In this document: positions 16,996 to 25,837 of the stretch, in pieces | Layout: each line of letters begins with the position of its first letter | Numbering within the stretch: position 1 is the first letter of the stretch | Source: Gammaproteobacteria bacterium | GTDB lineage: Bacteria > Pseudomonadota > Gammaproteobacteria > DSM-16500 | Assembly (NCBI GenBank): GCA_021325575.1 | Contig: JAJPGW010000005.1 | Coordinates: 248,001 to 312,000 of the forward strand | Reading direction: 5' to 3' | DNA length: 64,000 nt | Translations under genes and position numbers: made by a program | The notes under the pieces: model-generated | Database searches by the model: none | What the model saw: the letters and a program-made list of their open reading frames with translations, nothing else | What the model was told of the DNA's origin: nothing

Positions 16996-18523
16996 TTTAC
17001 CGCCTTTAAGCGGTACGAGACTGGTAATATTAACGATTGCCTTATCGTTAGGCATATTCATGAATGTGCTAGACGTTTCCATCGCAAACGTTGCCATTCC
17101 AACGATTGCTGGTGATCTGGCAGTCAGTCCCGATAATGGTACGTGGGTCATCACTTCATTTGCTGTTAGCCAAGCGATCATGTTGCCGATCACGGGATGG
17201 CTGGCAAGAAGGTTTGGTGAGGTGCGATTATTTGTCCTTTCGACGGCTTTATTCACAGCCACCTCTGTGCTTTGCGGATTATCGACCAATTTACCCATGC
17301 TGATTTTTTTTCGTGTGTTGCAAGGTGCTGTGTCTGGCCCCATGATTCCTCTTTCACAGAGTATCTTGCTTGCCAATTATCCCGAAGAAAGAAAATCCTT
17401 TGCGACAAGTATTTGGGCGATGACGGCGGTCGTGGCTCCCATTTTTGGGCCCGTTTTAGGTGGATGGATCACTGACAATTACAGCTGGCCGTGGATTTTC
17501 TATATCAATGTGCCAGTGGGTATTTTTTCAGTCGTTTTTACCGCGATTACTTTATCCGGTCGCGAAACGCCGACTCAAAAATCTCGGGTGGATTATGTAG
17601 GATTAATTTTATTAGTCATTGGTATTGGCTGTTTGCAAATATTATTGGATAAAGGCAACGATCTCGATTGGTTTAATTCCGATTTTATTATTACGCTAGC
17701 GATTATTTCATTTATTTCACTGACCTATTTAATCATCTGGGAATTATGGGAAAAAAATCCCATTATTGATTTAAGTCTTTTTATGATTCGCAATTATACG
17801 TTTGGCACGATTGCCTTGACGATGGGTTATATGGTGTATTTTTCGAATGTCGTGATTTTTCCTTTATGGCTGCAAACTCAAATGGGATATACACCCACTT
17901 GGGCAGGGCTGGCAGCCGCGCCCGTTGGGATTTTACCGTTTTTATTATCGCCGCTTTTGGGGCGTTATTTAAGTTATTTTGATTTACGAAAAATTATTAC
18001 CGCAGGATTTTTGATTTTTGCGGCGACCTCTTTTTGGCAATCGCATTTTTATACTAGTGTTGGTTTCAAACAATTAATTGAACCCCGTTTTGCGCAAGGG
18101 CTGGGGATTACGTTCTTTTTTATTCCACTGATTACTATGATCATCGCGGGGCTGCCCCAACATCGTGTTGCTAGCGCATTGGGCATTACCAATTTTTTGC
18201 GGATTCTTGGCGGGAGTTTTGGGACCTCGATCAGCGTGACATTCTGGAGTAGGCGTGAGGCCTTTCATCACAGCCGCTTGATTGAGAATATCAATAATTT
18301 TAACCCCTTGAGTGCTGAAACGCTGAATACATTGCATCAACAGGGCTTTAGCGGTTTAAAAAATCTAGCTTTCGTGGAATCGACCATTACCAATCAATCT
18401 TTTATGCTTTCAACCAATGATATTTTCTGGCTTTCTGGAGTAATTTTCTTGTTTTTGATTGGCCTCATTTGGTGCACCAAACCGCCATTTATCACGCAGG
18501 GCCATACAGTTGCGGCTGAATAG
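16988..18523 (+). CDS. EmrB-like MFS multidrug efflux transporter (DHA2 family)
   Basis: 511 residues with about 14 hydrophobic helices, as in the DHA2 family. Family motifs are visible: the start LDVSIANVAIPTIAGDL (about 20-36), motif A-like GWLARRFGEVRLF (about 68-80), and motif C-like GPVLGGWITDNYSWPWIFYINVPVG (about 155-179). It should export hydrophobic drugs or host compounds by proton antiport through the EmrA-like and NodT-like partners encoded upstream. The operon sits between gmk/TPR and rpoZ, where related genomes usually have nothing, so it was probably inserted. Confidence 0.94.
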   Translation: MTNLPPLSGTRLVILTIALSLGIFMNVLDVSIANVAIPTIAGDLAVSPDNGTWVITSFAVSQAIMLPITGWLARRFGEVRLFVLSTALFTATSVLCGLSTNLPMLIFFRVLQGAVSGPMIPLSQSILLANYPEERKSFATSIWAMTAVVAPIFGPVLGGWITDNYSWPWIFYINVPVGIFSVVFTAITLSGRETPTQKSRVDYVGLILLVIGIGCLQILLDKGNDLDWFNSDFIITLAIISFISLTYLIIWELWEKNPIIDLSLFMIRNYTFGTIALTMGYMVYFSNVVIFPLWLQTQMGYTPTWAGLAAAPVGILPFLLSPLLGRYLSYFDLRKIITAGFLIFAATSFWQSHFYTSVGFKQLIEPRFAQGLGITFFFIPLITMIIAGLPQHRVASALGITNFLRILGGSFGTSISVTFWSRREAFHHSRLIENINNFNPLSAETLNTLHQQGFSGLKNLAFVESTITNQSFMLSTNDIFWLSGVIFLFLIGLIWCTKPPFITQGHTVAAE

Positions 18524-18600
18524 TTCTACTAGCAACTTTTCAATAAAATGGTTAAAATATCCCGCTTTGAAAAATGAGTCGAACCTAGAGGTATTGCCGC

Positions 18601-18885
18601 ATGGCCCGTATTACTGTTGAAGATTGCTTAGAACACGTTGCTAACCGTTTTGAGCTGGTTTTAGTCGCAGCCAAAAGAGCTCGTCAAATTATGCGTGGCA
18701 GCGCGGATCCTACTGTACCCTGGGAAAATGATAAGGCAACCGTTGTTGCTTTACGCGAAATTGCGGCGGGTCACACCGATTTTAGCGATGCTCATGAAGC
18801 AGACCTGATCCCAACAATTACCACAACCACGACTGTCACAGACGTCCAAATTCATATCGAGAACCATTCCGCAGAATCGGAATGA
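18601..18885 (+). CDS. rpoZ: RNA polymerase omega subunit
   Basis: 94 residues. The N-terminus [30 protein letters not shown] is the omega signature, including the conserved RARQ. An AGAGGT site lies upstream. Omega helps assemble RNA polymerase and forms part of a ppGpp site, which suits its position just before spoT. Confidence 0.97.
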   Translation: MARITVEDCLEHVANRFELVLVAAKRARQIMRGSADPTVPWENDKATVVALREIAAGHTDFSDAHEADLIPTITTTTTVTDVQIHIENHSAESE

Positions 18886-18945
18886 TATTCCCCGTAAAAT
18901 AGGCCATAATGGAAGTATAAACATACGCCTACAGTGGGGACTTCG

Positions 18946-21108
18946 GTGGACGCCGATTTTGAAAGTTTATGCCAGGAATTAAAGCATTACCTCGATAGCA
19001 AGCAAATTAAAGCGATCGAGCAGGCTTATTTGCTGGCTAAAAAAGCCCATGAAGGCCAGGTACGCTACACTGGCGAACCCTATATCACCCATCCGGTTGC
19101 CGTTGCCATTATTCTTGCAGAAATGCGCATGGATCCCCAAACCATCATGGCCGCCATCATGCATGATGTCATCGAAGATACCCCCGTACTAAAAGAGGAA
19201 TTGATCAGCCAATTCGGCAAAGAAGTCGCTGATTTAGTGGATGGCGTCACCAAGCTGACCCAAATTGAATTTGAAACCCGCGCCCAAGCTCAAGCTGAAA
19301 ATTTCCGTAAAATGGTCATGGCCATGGCCAAAGATATCCGAGTGATATTAGTTAAATTGGCTGACCGTTTACACAATATGCGCACCCTGGGTTTTTTGCC
19401 CCCTGAAAAACGTCGGCGGGTCGCGATCGAAACCCTCGAGATTTTTGCGCCCATTGCCAATCGTTTAGGGATGCATGCTTTTCGCGTGGAATTTGAAGAT
19501 TTAGGCTTTGCCGCCCTCTATCCCTTGCGCTCTCGCATTTTAAAAGAAGCCGTTTCCAAAGCACGGGGCAATCGCAAAGAAATCATGGAAATGATTGATA
19601 ATGAAATTCGTGCCGCCTTGAAAAAAACCAATATTCCCATTCGCTCCATCAGCGGTCGCGAAAAACATCTTTACAGTATTTACAAAAAAATGCATGAAAA
19701 ACACCTGCCTTTTTCAGAAGTCATGGATGTTTATGGTTTTCGCGTGATCGTGGATAAAGTGGATACCTGTTATCGCGTGCTTGGCGTTTTACATAATTTA
19801 TATAAACCGATTACACAAAAATTTAATGATTATATTGCGATTCGCAAAGCCAATGGTTATCAATCTTTGCATACGACTTTATTTGGTCCTTATGGTGTTC
19901 CGATCGAAGTGCAAATTCGCACCGATGAAATGCATAAAATGGCGGAGTACGGCATTTCCGCTCACTGGTTATATAAAACCGAAAAAACATTTTTCAGTGA
20001 CGCACAGCAACGCGCCAAAGAATGGTTAAAAGGCGTATTGGAGATGCATAAAAGTTCGCGCAATTCGCTGGAATTTATTGAAAATGTCAAAATTGATTTG
20101 TTCCCGGATGAAGTGTATGTGTTTACACCGAAAGGAACCATTATGGAATTGCCAGCGGGTGCGACAGCCGTGGATTTTGCTTATGCGATTCACTCGGATA
20201 TTGGCAATAGTTGCGTGGCGGCCAAATTGGATCGACGACTGGCGCCACTTAGCACCCATCTTATCAATGGACAACAAGTTGAAATCATTACAGCACCCGG
20301 CGCGCGTCCCAATCCCGCCTGGCTTAATTTTGTCGTCACCGGCAAAGCCCGCAGCAACATCAAACATTTTTTGAAAAAACAGCACCGCGAAGAATCCATC
20401 GAACTCGGCAAACGCTTAGTCGAAAAATCGCTGCGAAGTTTTGGGTTGAATTTGTCGCAAATTCCAGAAGAACAAATCCAATCGGTGGTTGAAACCACGC
20501 AACTCGATTCCGTGAATCATTTATACGAAGAAGTGGGATTAGGCAATCGCACTGCCCTTCTTGCTGCAAAACAAATTGCTAGAGTGAGCGAACAAGGTGA
20601 ACCCATTAAATCCGATACGCAGCATCCGCTTGCCATTAAAGGCACGGAAGGCATTGCAGTGACTTACGCAAAATGCTGTCGCCCAATTCCAGGCGATCCG
20701 ATCACCGGTTTTATTGAATCCGGCCGCGGATTGGTTGTGCATACAGAACAATGTCCAACACTCGAAAGTTATCGGCAAAAATCACCTGATAAATTAATCC
20801 CGCTACGCTGGGAAGAAAAAGTTTATGGCGATTTTCCAGTCGATTTACGCGTCGATATTTTAAATCAGCGCGGCAGTCTTGCGAAACTCGCGCTCGCCAT
20901 TTCAGAATCAGAATCCAATATTGAAAATATTAATGCAGAAGAAGTCGTTGATGGGCGGTTTTTCTCCGTGAATTTAACCATCACCGTGCACGATCGCGCT
21001 CATTTGGCTAAAGTGTTACGAAAAATCCGCAATGCAAAAAATGTGATGCGCGTCAGTCGCGAGAGCAAAAAGTCACCGCCCCTTCGCACACTGTCATCAC
21101 GACCTTAA
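18946..21108 (+). CDS. spoT: Bifunctional (p)ppGpp synthetase/hydrolase SpoT
   Basis: About 720 residues from the GTG at 18946, preceded by GGGGA; a GTG at 18934 is an alternative. The shorter start lines up with the FESL opening of E. coli SpoT. The hydrolase HD domain has H73-D74 and E77-D78 in MHDVIEDT. The synthetase domain contains KMHEKHLPFSEVMDVYGFRVIV and the nucleotide-binding NGYQSLHTT. TGS (VYVFTPKGTIMELP), a conserved cysteine region (YAKCCRPIPGD) and a C-terminal ACT domain follow. It controls the stringent response. Its 3' end overlaps convergent nagA by 56 bases. Confidence 0.95.
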   Translation: MDADFESLCQELKHYLDSKQIKAIEQAYLLAKKAHEGQVRYTGEPYITHPVAVAIILAEMRMDPQTIMAAIMHDVIEDTPVLKEELISQFGKEVADLVDGVTKLTQIEFETRAQAQAENFRKMVMAMAKDIRVILVKLADRLHNMRTLGFLPPEKRRRVAIETLEIFAPIANRLGMHAFRVEFEDLGFAALYPLRSRILKEAVSKARGNRKEIMEMIDNEIRAALKKTNIPIRSISGREKHLYSIYKKMHEKHLPFSEVMDVYGFRVIVDKVDTCYRVLGVLHNLYKPITQKFNDYIAIRKANGYQSLHTTLFGPYGVPIEVQIRTDEMHKMAEYGISAHWLYKTEKTFFSDAQQRAKEWLKGVLEMHKSSRNSLEFIENVKIDLFPDEVYVFTPKGTIMELPAGATAVDFAYAIHSDIGNSCVAAKLDRRLAPLSTHLINGQQVEIITAPGARPNPAWLNFVVTGKARSNIKHFLKKQHREESIELGKRLVEKSLRSFGLNLSQIPEEQIQSVVETTQLDSVNHLYEEVGLGNRTALLAAKQIARVSEQGEPIKSDTQHPLAIKGTEGIAVTYAKCCRPIPGDPITGFIESGRGLVVHTEQCPTLESYRQKSPDKLIPLRWEEKVYGDFPVDLRVDILNQRGSLAKLALAISESESNIENINAEEVVDGRFFSVNLTITVHDRAHLAKVLRKIRNAKNVMRVSRESKKSPPLRTLSSRP

Positions 21109-22234
21109 ATGTATCATCGAGAACAACCAAATCAGCGTCTTTCTTTTTTGCGATACTGCCTTTGCGTGAAAAGAGGTTAAGTTCTTTGGCGGGATTTTCT
21201 GAGAGCATTTTTATCGCATCTTTTATTGAACAATGGGTAAATTGCAAAATATTTCTTAAGGCTTCATTCATTTTTAAAACACTGCCAGCGAGCGTCCCAT
21301 CGGCAAGATTAACGCGGTTATCTTTTACAAAAACAATTTGACCACCCAATTCATATTTACCGTCAGTTAAGCATTTTGCCCGCATCGCATCCGTGACCAG
21401 TGAAATTTTTTCAGGTGTTTTAAGAGTTAAGGCGAGCTGTAAAATCGCAGGATGCACGTGCAATCCATCGGCAATTAATTCAGCTGTCACTTGCTCTGAT
21501 TGTAAGGCGGCTGCCACAACACCGGGTTCGCGCTGATGCAAAGGGCGCATGGCGTTAAATAAATGGGTGACGTGACTGCATCCGAGCTTGATTGCAGCCA
21601 GAGTTTCTTCATAAGTCGCATCCGTGTGGCCGATCGCAGCAATGATTTTTTTTCTTTTTAAAAAACGGATCAGTTCTTTACTGTTTTCAAGCTCAGGCGC
21701 AAGTGTTAGCAATTTAATATTATTGCCCGATATTTTTTGCCATGCCGTAACGAGATCAACATTTGGTTTTAAGATCAGATCAGCACGTTGCGCGCCCACT
21801 TTTTTTGGGGAAATAAAAGGTCCTTCCAGATGCACGCCTAATAATTTTGCGCCGCTTAATTTTTTTTGATTTTTGACGAAATCATTCACATTCCGTAATG
21901 CTTTTTCGATGTCGGTAGGCGCCGCCGTCATAGTGGTTGCTAAAAAACCCGTGGTGCCTTCTTCCGCTAGCGCGCGACTCATGGTTTCCAGGGCATTTTG
22001 TGTTGCATCCATGACATCCGAGCCACGCGCACCGTGAACATGAAGATCAATAAAACCGGGGACCAAATGATAATTTTTTGGAAAAGAATAAGCGTTGGCC
22101 GCACGTTTTTTAGAAATTTTATTTTTAGGAACAATATCAAAAATTTTTTTATTGCGAACAATCACGCTGCCATTTTTTATCATTCCTTTTTCAGTATGAA
22201 TTTGCAAATTCGACAGAATGATTTCATTGTCCAT
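21053..22234 (-). CDS. nagA: N-acetylglucosamine-6-phosphate deacetylase
   Basis: 393 residues of the amidohydrolase fold. Metal and active-site motifs are present: DLHVHGARGSD near residue 62, HLEGPF near 135 with the metal-binding glutamate, AIGHTDAT near 200, HLFNAM near 223 and LVTDAM near 280. It removes the acetyl group from GlcNAc-6-phosphate. The partner kinase gene lies one base upstream, so the pair converts GlcNAc to glucosamine-6-phosphate, in wall recycling or from chitin. The gene overlaps the spoT 3' end by 56 bases. Confidence 0.94.
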   Translation of the reverse strand: MDNEIILSNLQIHTEKGMIKNGSVIVRNKKIFDIVPKNKISKKRAANAYSFPKNYHLVPGFIDLHVHGARGSDVMDATQNALETMSRALAEEGTTGFLATTMTAAPTDIEKALRNVNDFVKNQKKLSGAKLLGVHLEGPFISPKKVGAQRADLILKPNVDLVTAWQKISGNNIKLLTLAPELENSKELIRFLKRKKIIAAIGHTDATYEETLAAIKLGCSHVTHLFNAMRPLHQREPGVVAAALQSEQVTAELIADGLHVHPAILQLALTLKTPEKISLVTDAMRAKCLTDGKYELGGQIVFVKDNRVNLADGTLAGSVLKMNEALRNILQFTHCSIKDAIKMLSENPAKELNLFSRKGSIAKKKDADLVVLDDTFKVVMTVCEGAVTFCSRD

Positions 22235-22235
22235 A

Positions 22236-23132
22236 TTAAGCGGTCACTTTGACTAATTCACGAATTTTTAAAATGGCGCCGATGGTCGCATCGGCTTCGC
22301 GCGCAACCAATCGCGACCTAAGCTCTTCGCCGAGAAAAGGCTCAATGAAAGGTGCAATGCCTCCAAACAAACTGCAGGGTAACAATTTTTCTTGGTTAAT
22401 TTGCATTTTTATCAACGCATGGCTCACTTGGTCCACGGCGTGGCCTGCTTTTTTCATGAGACGCAGCGCGGCTGTTTCTTCTTGTTGCGCATGATTAATC
22501 ACTAATGGAGCAAGACGCGCAAATTCACTGGAATTCGCTCGATTTGCCCAAGTGGAAAAATAATCGAGATCTTTATTAAAAAAAGCAAAGACATCTTCAA
22601 CGAGCGGTGATTTTTCCACGCGGTGATCCAGCCACTGAAAGGTTAAACGCGCCGCTTCCAAACCTAACCAAGCGCCACCACCCATATCATCATGCGGAAA
22701 ACCCCAGCCGCTGACTTTGAAATGGCTGTCTTTTTCAATTTGATAACCGACAACGCCAGTGCCGACAATAATAATCGCGCCATCTTTCCCTTTGTGTGCA
22801 CCTAAACAGGCGGTATGTGCATCCGTGTAAACTTTCAGTGTCGCAAATGGATGCGGGCGTTGTAAAAATTCATGATAGGCTTCTTTGACTTCGCAACCGG
22901 CGAGTCCCATGCCTGCATGAAAACGATAATGAGAATTGTCTAAGGAAATACCGCTGGATTGCAGGGCTTCTTCTAATCCTTGAAAAATAGCTTGCCACGT
23001 TCCATCCACAGATAAACGGATATTGGCAGGGCCGCTGACTGCCTGACCTAAAAGTTGTCCTGCGCTATTTTCGATGCGGATTTTGGATTTGGTACCACCG
23101 CCGTCGATACCGATAAAAATGTCTTCAGCCAA
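22236..23132 (-). CDS. N-acetylglucosamine kinase, BadF/BadG/BcrA/BcrD ATPase family
   Basis: 298 residues. The phosphate-1 motif FIGIDGGGTKSKI lies at residues 6-18 and VGTGVVGY near 127; DDMGGGAWLGLEAAR is also typical of eukaryote-like GlcNAc kinases in bacteria. It should phosphorylate GlcNAc (or glucosamine) at O6. It is followed by nagA with one base between, so the two steps are encoded together. The bioC-like gene lies 40 bases upstream on the same strand and may share the transcript. Confidence 0.88.
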   Translation of the reverse strand: MAEDIFIGIDGGGTKSKIRIENSAGQLLGQAVSGPANIRLSVDGTWQAIFQGLEEALQSSGISLDNSHYRFHAGMGLAGCEVKEAYHEFLQRPHPFATLKVYTDAHTACLGAHKGKDGAIIIVGTGVVGYQIEKDSHFKVSGWGFPHDDMGGGAWLGLEAARLTFQWLDHRVEKSPLVEDVFAFFNKDLDYFSTWANRANSSEFARLAPLVINHAQQEETAALRLMKKAGHAVDQVSHALIKMQINQEKLLPCSLFGGIAPFIEPFLGEELRSRLVAREADATIGAILKIRELVKVTA

Positions 23133-23172
23133 GGAAATGCGTCTCCGGTTTTGATTATTGTACCTGACGAGG

Positions 23173-23826
23173 CTACTTTCGCAAATGGGACAAGGGGATC
23201 TTCACAACGCCTGACTCATCGGCTTGATAGCCTTTTTCAGCAGCCCAGGCATGGCCGTAGATCATTTCGAAAGTGAGCGCAAACAGGTTTTCTGAATCTT
23301 TGGTAACGGCTAAATCGCGACTAGTCTCGGATATCAATTTTAGGTGCCGCAATTCATGAATTAATTTTTCTTTTTCACGATAAGTCACCGTCACCATTTC
23401 GACATCTAAAACAGGATCGGCAAAATGATTTTTTGTCAGCGCATCGCCAATATTATGCATATCAACCAGATGGAGAGCATGATTTTCAGCAATTTCTTTC
23501 AACGTATCAGGGCCGAACGTAGAAAACATCACTAAGCTTTCAGGACGCAATAATTGATGCCAATCCGAAAAATTTTTTTGAAAATTGTCAGAAAACGGTA
23601 AAAATAAATTCGCAAAAACCAACTCGACAGAATGCGCAGGAAGCGCTAGCATGGCGCTCTCTTCTGTGATGATTTCTGCTTCGGGATATTGCTTTTTTAA
23701 TAATCCTGCACTGTATTTTTTCGAGACCCCCAACACCAGAATTTTGCTCGGTTTGATCGACATAAACTGCAAGCGCGCAAACAATTGGTCGGCCGATTCT
23801 TCGGCTAAAAAATTTTCTTCACTCAT
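23173..23826 (-). CDS. BioC-like methyltransferase homologue, short form
   Basis: 217 residues. Segments such as LHLVDMHNIGDALTKNHFADPVLDVEMVTVTY (positions about 118-149) match BioC, the malonyl-ACP O-methyltransferase that opens biotin synthesis. The protein is shorter than usual BioC (about 250 or more), and the SAM-binding loop reads LVLGVSKKYS where BioC has a D/AGCGxG-type loop. It may therefore be an inactive or repurposed paralogue. The start codon is only 12 bases from that of comF on the other strand, so promoters must lie inside each other's genes. A bioC-comF neighbourhood is common in gammaproteobacteria. Confidence 0.7.
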   Translation of the reverse strand: MSEENFLAEESADQLFARLQFMSIKPSKILVLGVSKKYSAGLLKKQYPEAEIITEESAMLALPAHSVELVFANLFLPFSDNFQKNFSDWHQLLRPESLVMFSTFGPDTLKEIAENHALHLVDMHNIGDALTKNHFADPVLDVEMVTVTYREKEKLIHELRHLKLISETSRDLAVTKDSENLFALTFEMIYGHAWAAEKGYQADESGVVKIPLSHLRK

Positions 23827-23838
23827 TGGAAACCACTT

Positions 23839-24558
23839 ATGCTAAAAAAACATTATCTCAAAAAATGGCTGAATATGCTCTTGCCTTTTGCTTGTATTTT
23901 ATGTGGTGGGAAAGGGGAAAATATCTCGCTCTGCAAAGCGTGTTATTACGATTTACCCGTTTTAAAAAACGCTTGTCCGGTTTGCGCGAAGCCATTAACA
24001 ATCGGAAAAACCTGCGGAAACTGTCTGAATGGCCAACCCTTCGACCGAACGTTCGCTCTTTATTTTTATGAACAACCGATTATTCATCTCATTATGAATC
24101 TCAAATTTGGCCAAGCGCTGGAACATGCTGAATTATTAGGGCAATTGTTAGCAGAGAACATTCGCGATCATTGGTATTTTCAAAAAAGGTTACCGGATTG
24201 TCTCATTCCTATACCCTTGCATCCAAAACGTTTACAAGAACGCGGATTTAATCAAGCGCTGGAACTGGCGCGTCCCCTTGCGAGAACCCTGAATATTCAC
24301 CTTGATTATTATTCCTGCAAGCGCATTAAATACACAGCGGCACAAGCGACATTAGATGCGGAAGAGCGGCATGAAAACATTAAAAACGCCTTTCATGTCG
24401 CACAAAATTTTTCCTATCGGCATGTGGCTGTGCTGGACGATGTCATTACTACGGGTTTTACTATGGCCGAATTTTGCGCCACTTTAAAAAAATCCGGCGT
24501 CGAAACCATTGATGTCTGGTGCATCGCCCGTCCTGATTTTTCCCCAATAAACCGTTAG
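23839..24558 (+). CDS. comF: ComF family phosphoribosyltransferase-like protein
   Basis: 239 residues. An N-terminal zinc-ribbon-like region has paired cysteines (CILCGG, CKAC, CPVC, CGNC, about 19-63). The C-terminal half is a type I phosphoribosyltransferase with the PRPP loop VAVLDDVITTGFTM (about 196-209). ComF proteins help single-stranded DNA processing during natural transformation. An internal ATG at 23875 would start MLLPFACILCGG, closer to other ComF starts. The upstream ATG has GGAAA before it and is kept. Confidence 0.88.
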   Translation: MLKKHYLKKWLNMLLPFACILCGGKGENISLCKACYYDLPVLKNACPVCAKPLTIGKTCGNCLNGQPFDRTFALYFYEQPIIHLIMNLKFGQALEHAELLGQLLAENIRDHWYFQKRLPDCLIPIPLHPKRLQERGFNQALELARPLARTLNIHLDYYSCKRIKYTAAQATLDAEERHENIKNAFHVAQNFSYRHVAVLDDVITTGFTMAEFCATLKKSGVETIDVWCIARPDFSPINR

Positions 24559-24611
24559 GCAAGAAATAACGCTCTGTGTATAATTCCAAACTCTAATCAG
24601 AAGGTAGAAAT

Positions 24612-25034
24612 ATGCAAGATATCGTGACTTTTTTACAGACCCATTGGGCCTTGAGTTTAGGATTGCTGATTGTTTTTGGCTTATTGGTTTTATTGGAATT
24701 GCTGAAACAAAAACAAAGCCTGGGCGTGACCACATCGCAAGCGACTCAATTGATAAACCGTGAAAATGCCGTAATCATTGATTTGCGAAGCGCAGATGGC
24801 TATGCCTCAGGTCATATTCTGAATGCGGTTTCCATTCCGTTTGCCGAATTTTCTGAAAAATTAAAAAAAATCGAAAAATATAAAACGCAACCCATTATTT
24901 TGGTGTGCATGACGGGTGCTGATTCCGTTCGAGCGTTGCAAACACTTCAGAAACAAGGCTATCGCGCTTATACTCTTTCGGGTGGCTTACGGGCTTGGCG
25001 CGAAGCTGAATTGCCGTTAGTAAAAGGAGCGTAA
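24612..25034 (+). CDS. Membrane-anchored rhodanese-like protein (YibN-like)
   Basis: 140 residues. One transmembrane helix (about 14-34) precedes a rhodanese domain with VIIDLRSADGYASGHILNAVSIPF (about 55-78) and the active-site cysteine in LVCMTGADS (about residue 100). It probably handles sulfane sulfur at the inner membrane. It leads the conserved cluster rhodanese-grxC-secB-gpsA, ending 2 bases before grxC. Confidence 0.9.
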   Translation: MQDIVTFLQTHWALSLGLLIVFGLLVLLELLKQKQSLGVTTSQATQLINRENAVIIDLRSADGYASGHILNAVSIPFAEFSEKLKKIEKYKTQPIILVCMTGADSVRALQTLQKQGYRAYTLSGGLRAWREAELPLVKGA

Positions 25035-25036
25035 AA

Positions 25037-25291
25037 ATGGCCAAGGTCATTATTTATAGCAAAGACAATTGCGCTTATTGCGTTTGGACCAAAGATTTAT
25101 TCGACCACAAAAAAGTAAAATACCAAGAAATTCGCGTAGACCTCGATCCACAAAAACTCAATGAAATGGTCACATTAAGCGGCGGCCGTCGAACCACACC
25201 ACAAATTTTTATTAATGATAAACCCATTGGCGGTTTTGATGATTTGTCTCAACTTGAAACCTCTGGCGAATTAGACAAATTACTTAAATAA
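25037..25291 (+). CDS. grxC: Glutaredoxin 3
   Basis: 84 residues. The redox site is CAYC near residues 12-15, followed by the conserved TTPQIFIN (cis-Pro) and GGFDDL that bind glutathione. It reduces protein and mixed glutathione disulfides in the cytosol. It is tightly linked to the rhodanese gene upstream and secB downstream. Confidence 0.95.
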   Translation: MAKVIIYSKDNCAYCVWTKDLFDHKKVKYQEIRVDLDPQKLNEMVTLSGGRRTTPQIFINDKPIGGFDDLSQLETSGELDKLLK

Positions 25292-25314
25292 TTTCACTTA
25301 GAAAGGAAAACACT

Positions 25315-25815
25315 ATGCAAGATAAACCACAGCAAAAATTACAAGGCGATGCCAATGCCCCGCATTTTGAAATTCAACGTCTTTACGTTAAAGATTTGTC
25401 TTTCGAGGCACCGAATACTCCACAGACTTTTGTTGAAGATTGGAAACCCGAAGTGCAATTGAATCTCGAAACCAAAAGCAACCGCATTCAAGACAATCTT
25501 CACGAAGTGGTCTTGTCGATTACAGCAACGGTTACCACCAATAAAAAATCGGCTTTCTTGATTGAAGTACAACAAGCTGGCATTTTCATGATTTCCGGTT
25601 TTCCAGCGGATCAATTACGTCAAATGCTCGGCAGCTTTTGTCCGAATATTTTGTTCCCTTATGCCCGCGAAGTGATTTCCGATATGGTAATGCGCGGCGG
25701 CTTCCCGCAATTGATTTTAGCGCCGGTCAATTTTGATATGCTTTACAATCAACACCTGGAAGACGAGAAAAAAGGCTCAAAATCTCAAGAAGGCGGCGAC
25801 ACCAAAGTCCATTAA
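25315..25815 (+). CDS. secB: Protein-export chaperone SecB
   Basis: 166 residues. Family segments include [19 protein letters not shown] (16-34, first 19 residues of the fold), AGIFMISGF near 98 and [28 protein letters not shown] near 120-147. SecB keeps preproteins unfolded and hands them to SecA. An AGAAAGGAAA stretch precedes the ATG. The C-terminal tail is acidic-basic and poorly conserved. Confidence 0.96.
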   Translation: MQDKPQQKLQGDANAPHFEIQRLYVKDLSFEAPNTPQTFVEDWKPEVQLNLETKSNRIQDNLHEVVLSITATVTTNKKSAFLIEVQQAGIFMISGFPADQLRQMLGSFCPNILFPYAREVISDMVMRGGFPQLILAPVNFDMLYNQHLEDEKKGSKSQEGGDTKVH

Positions 25816-25837
25816 TTTTTTGCGAGCACTTAAAAAC

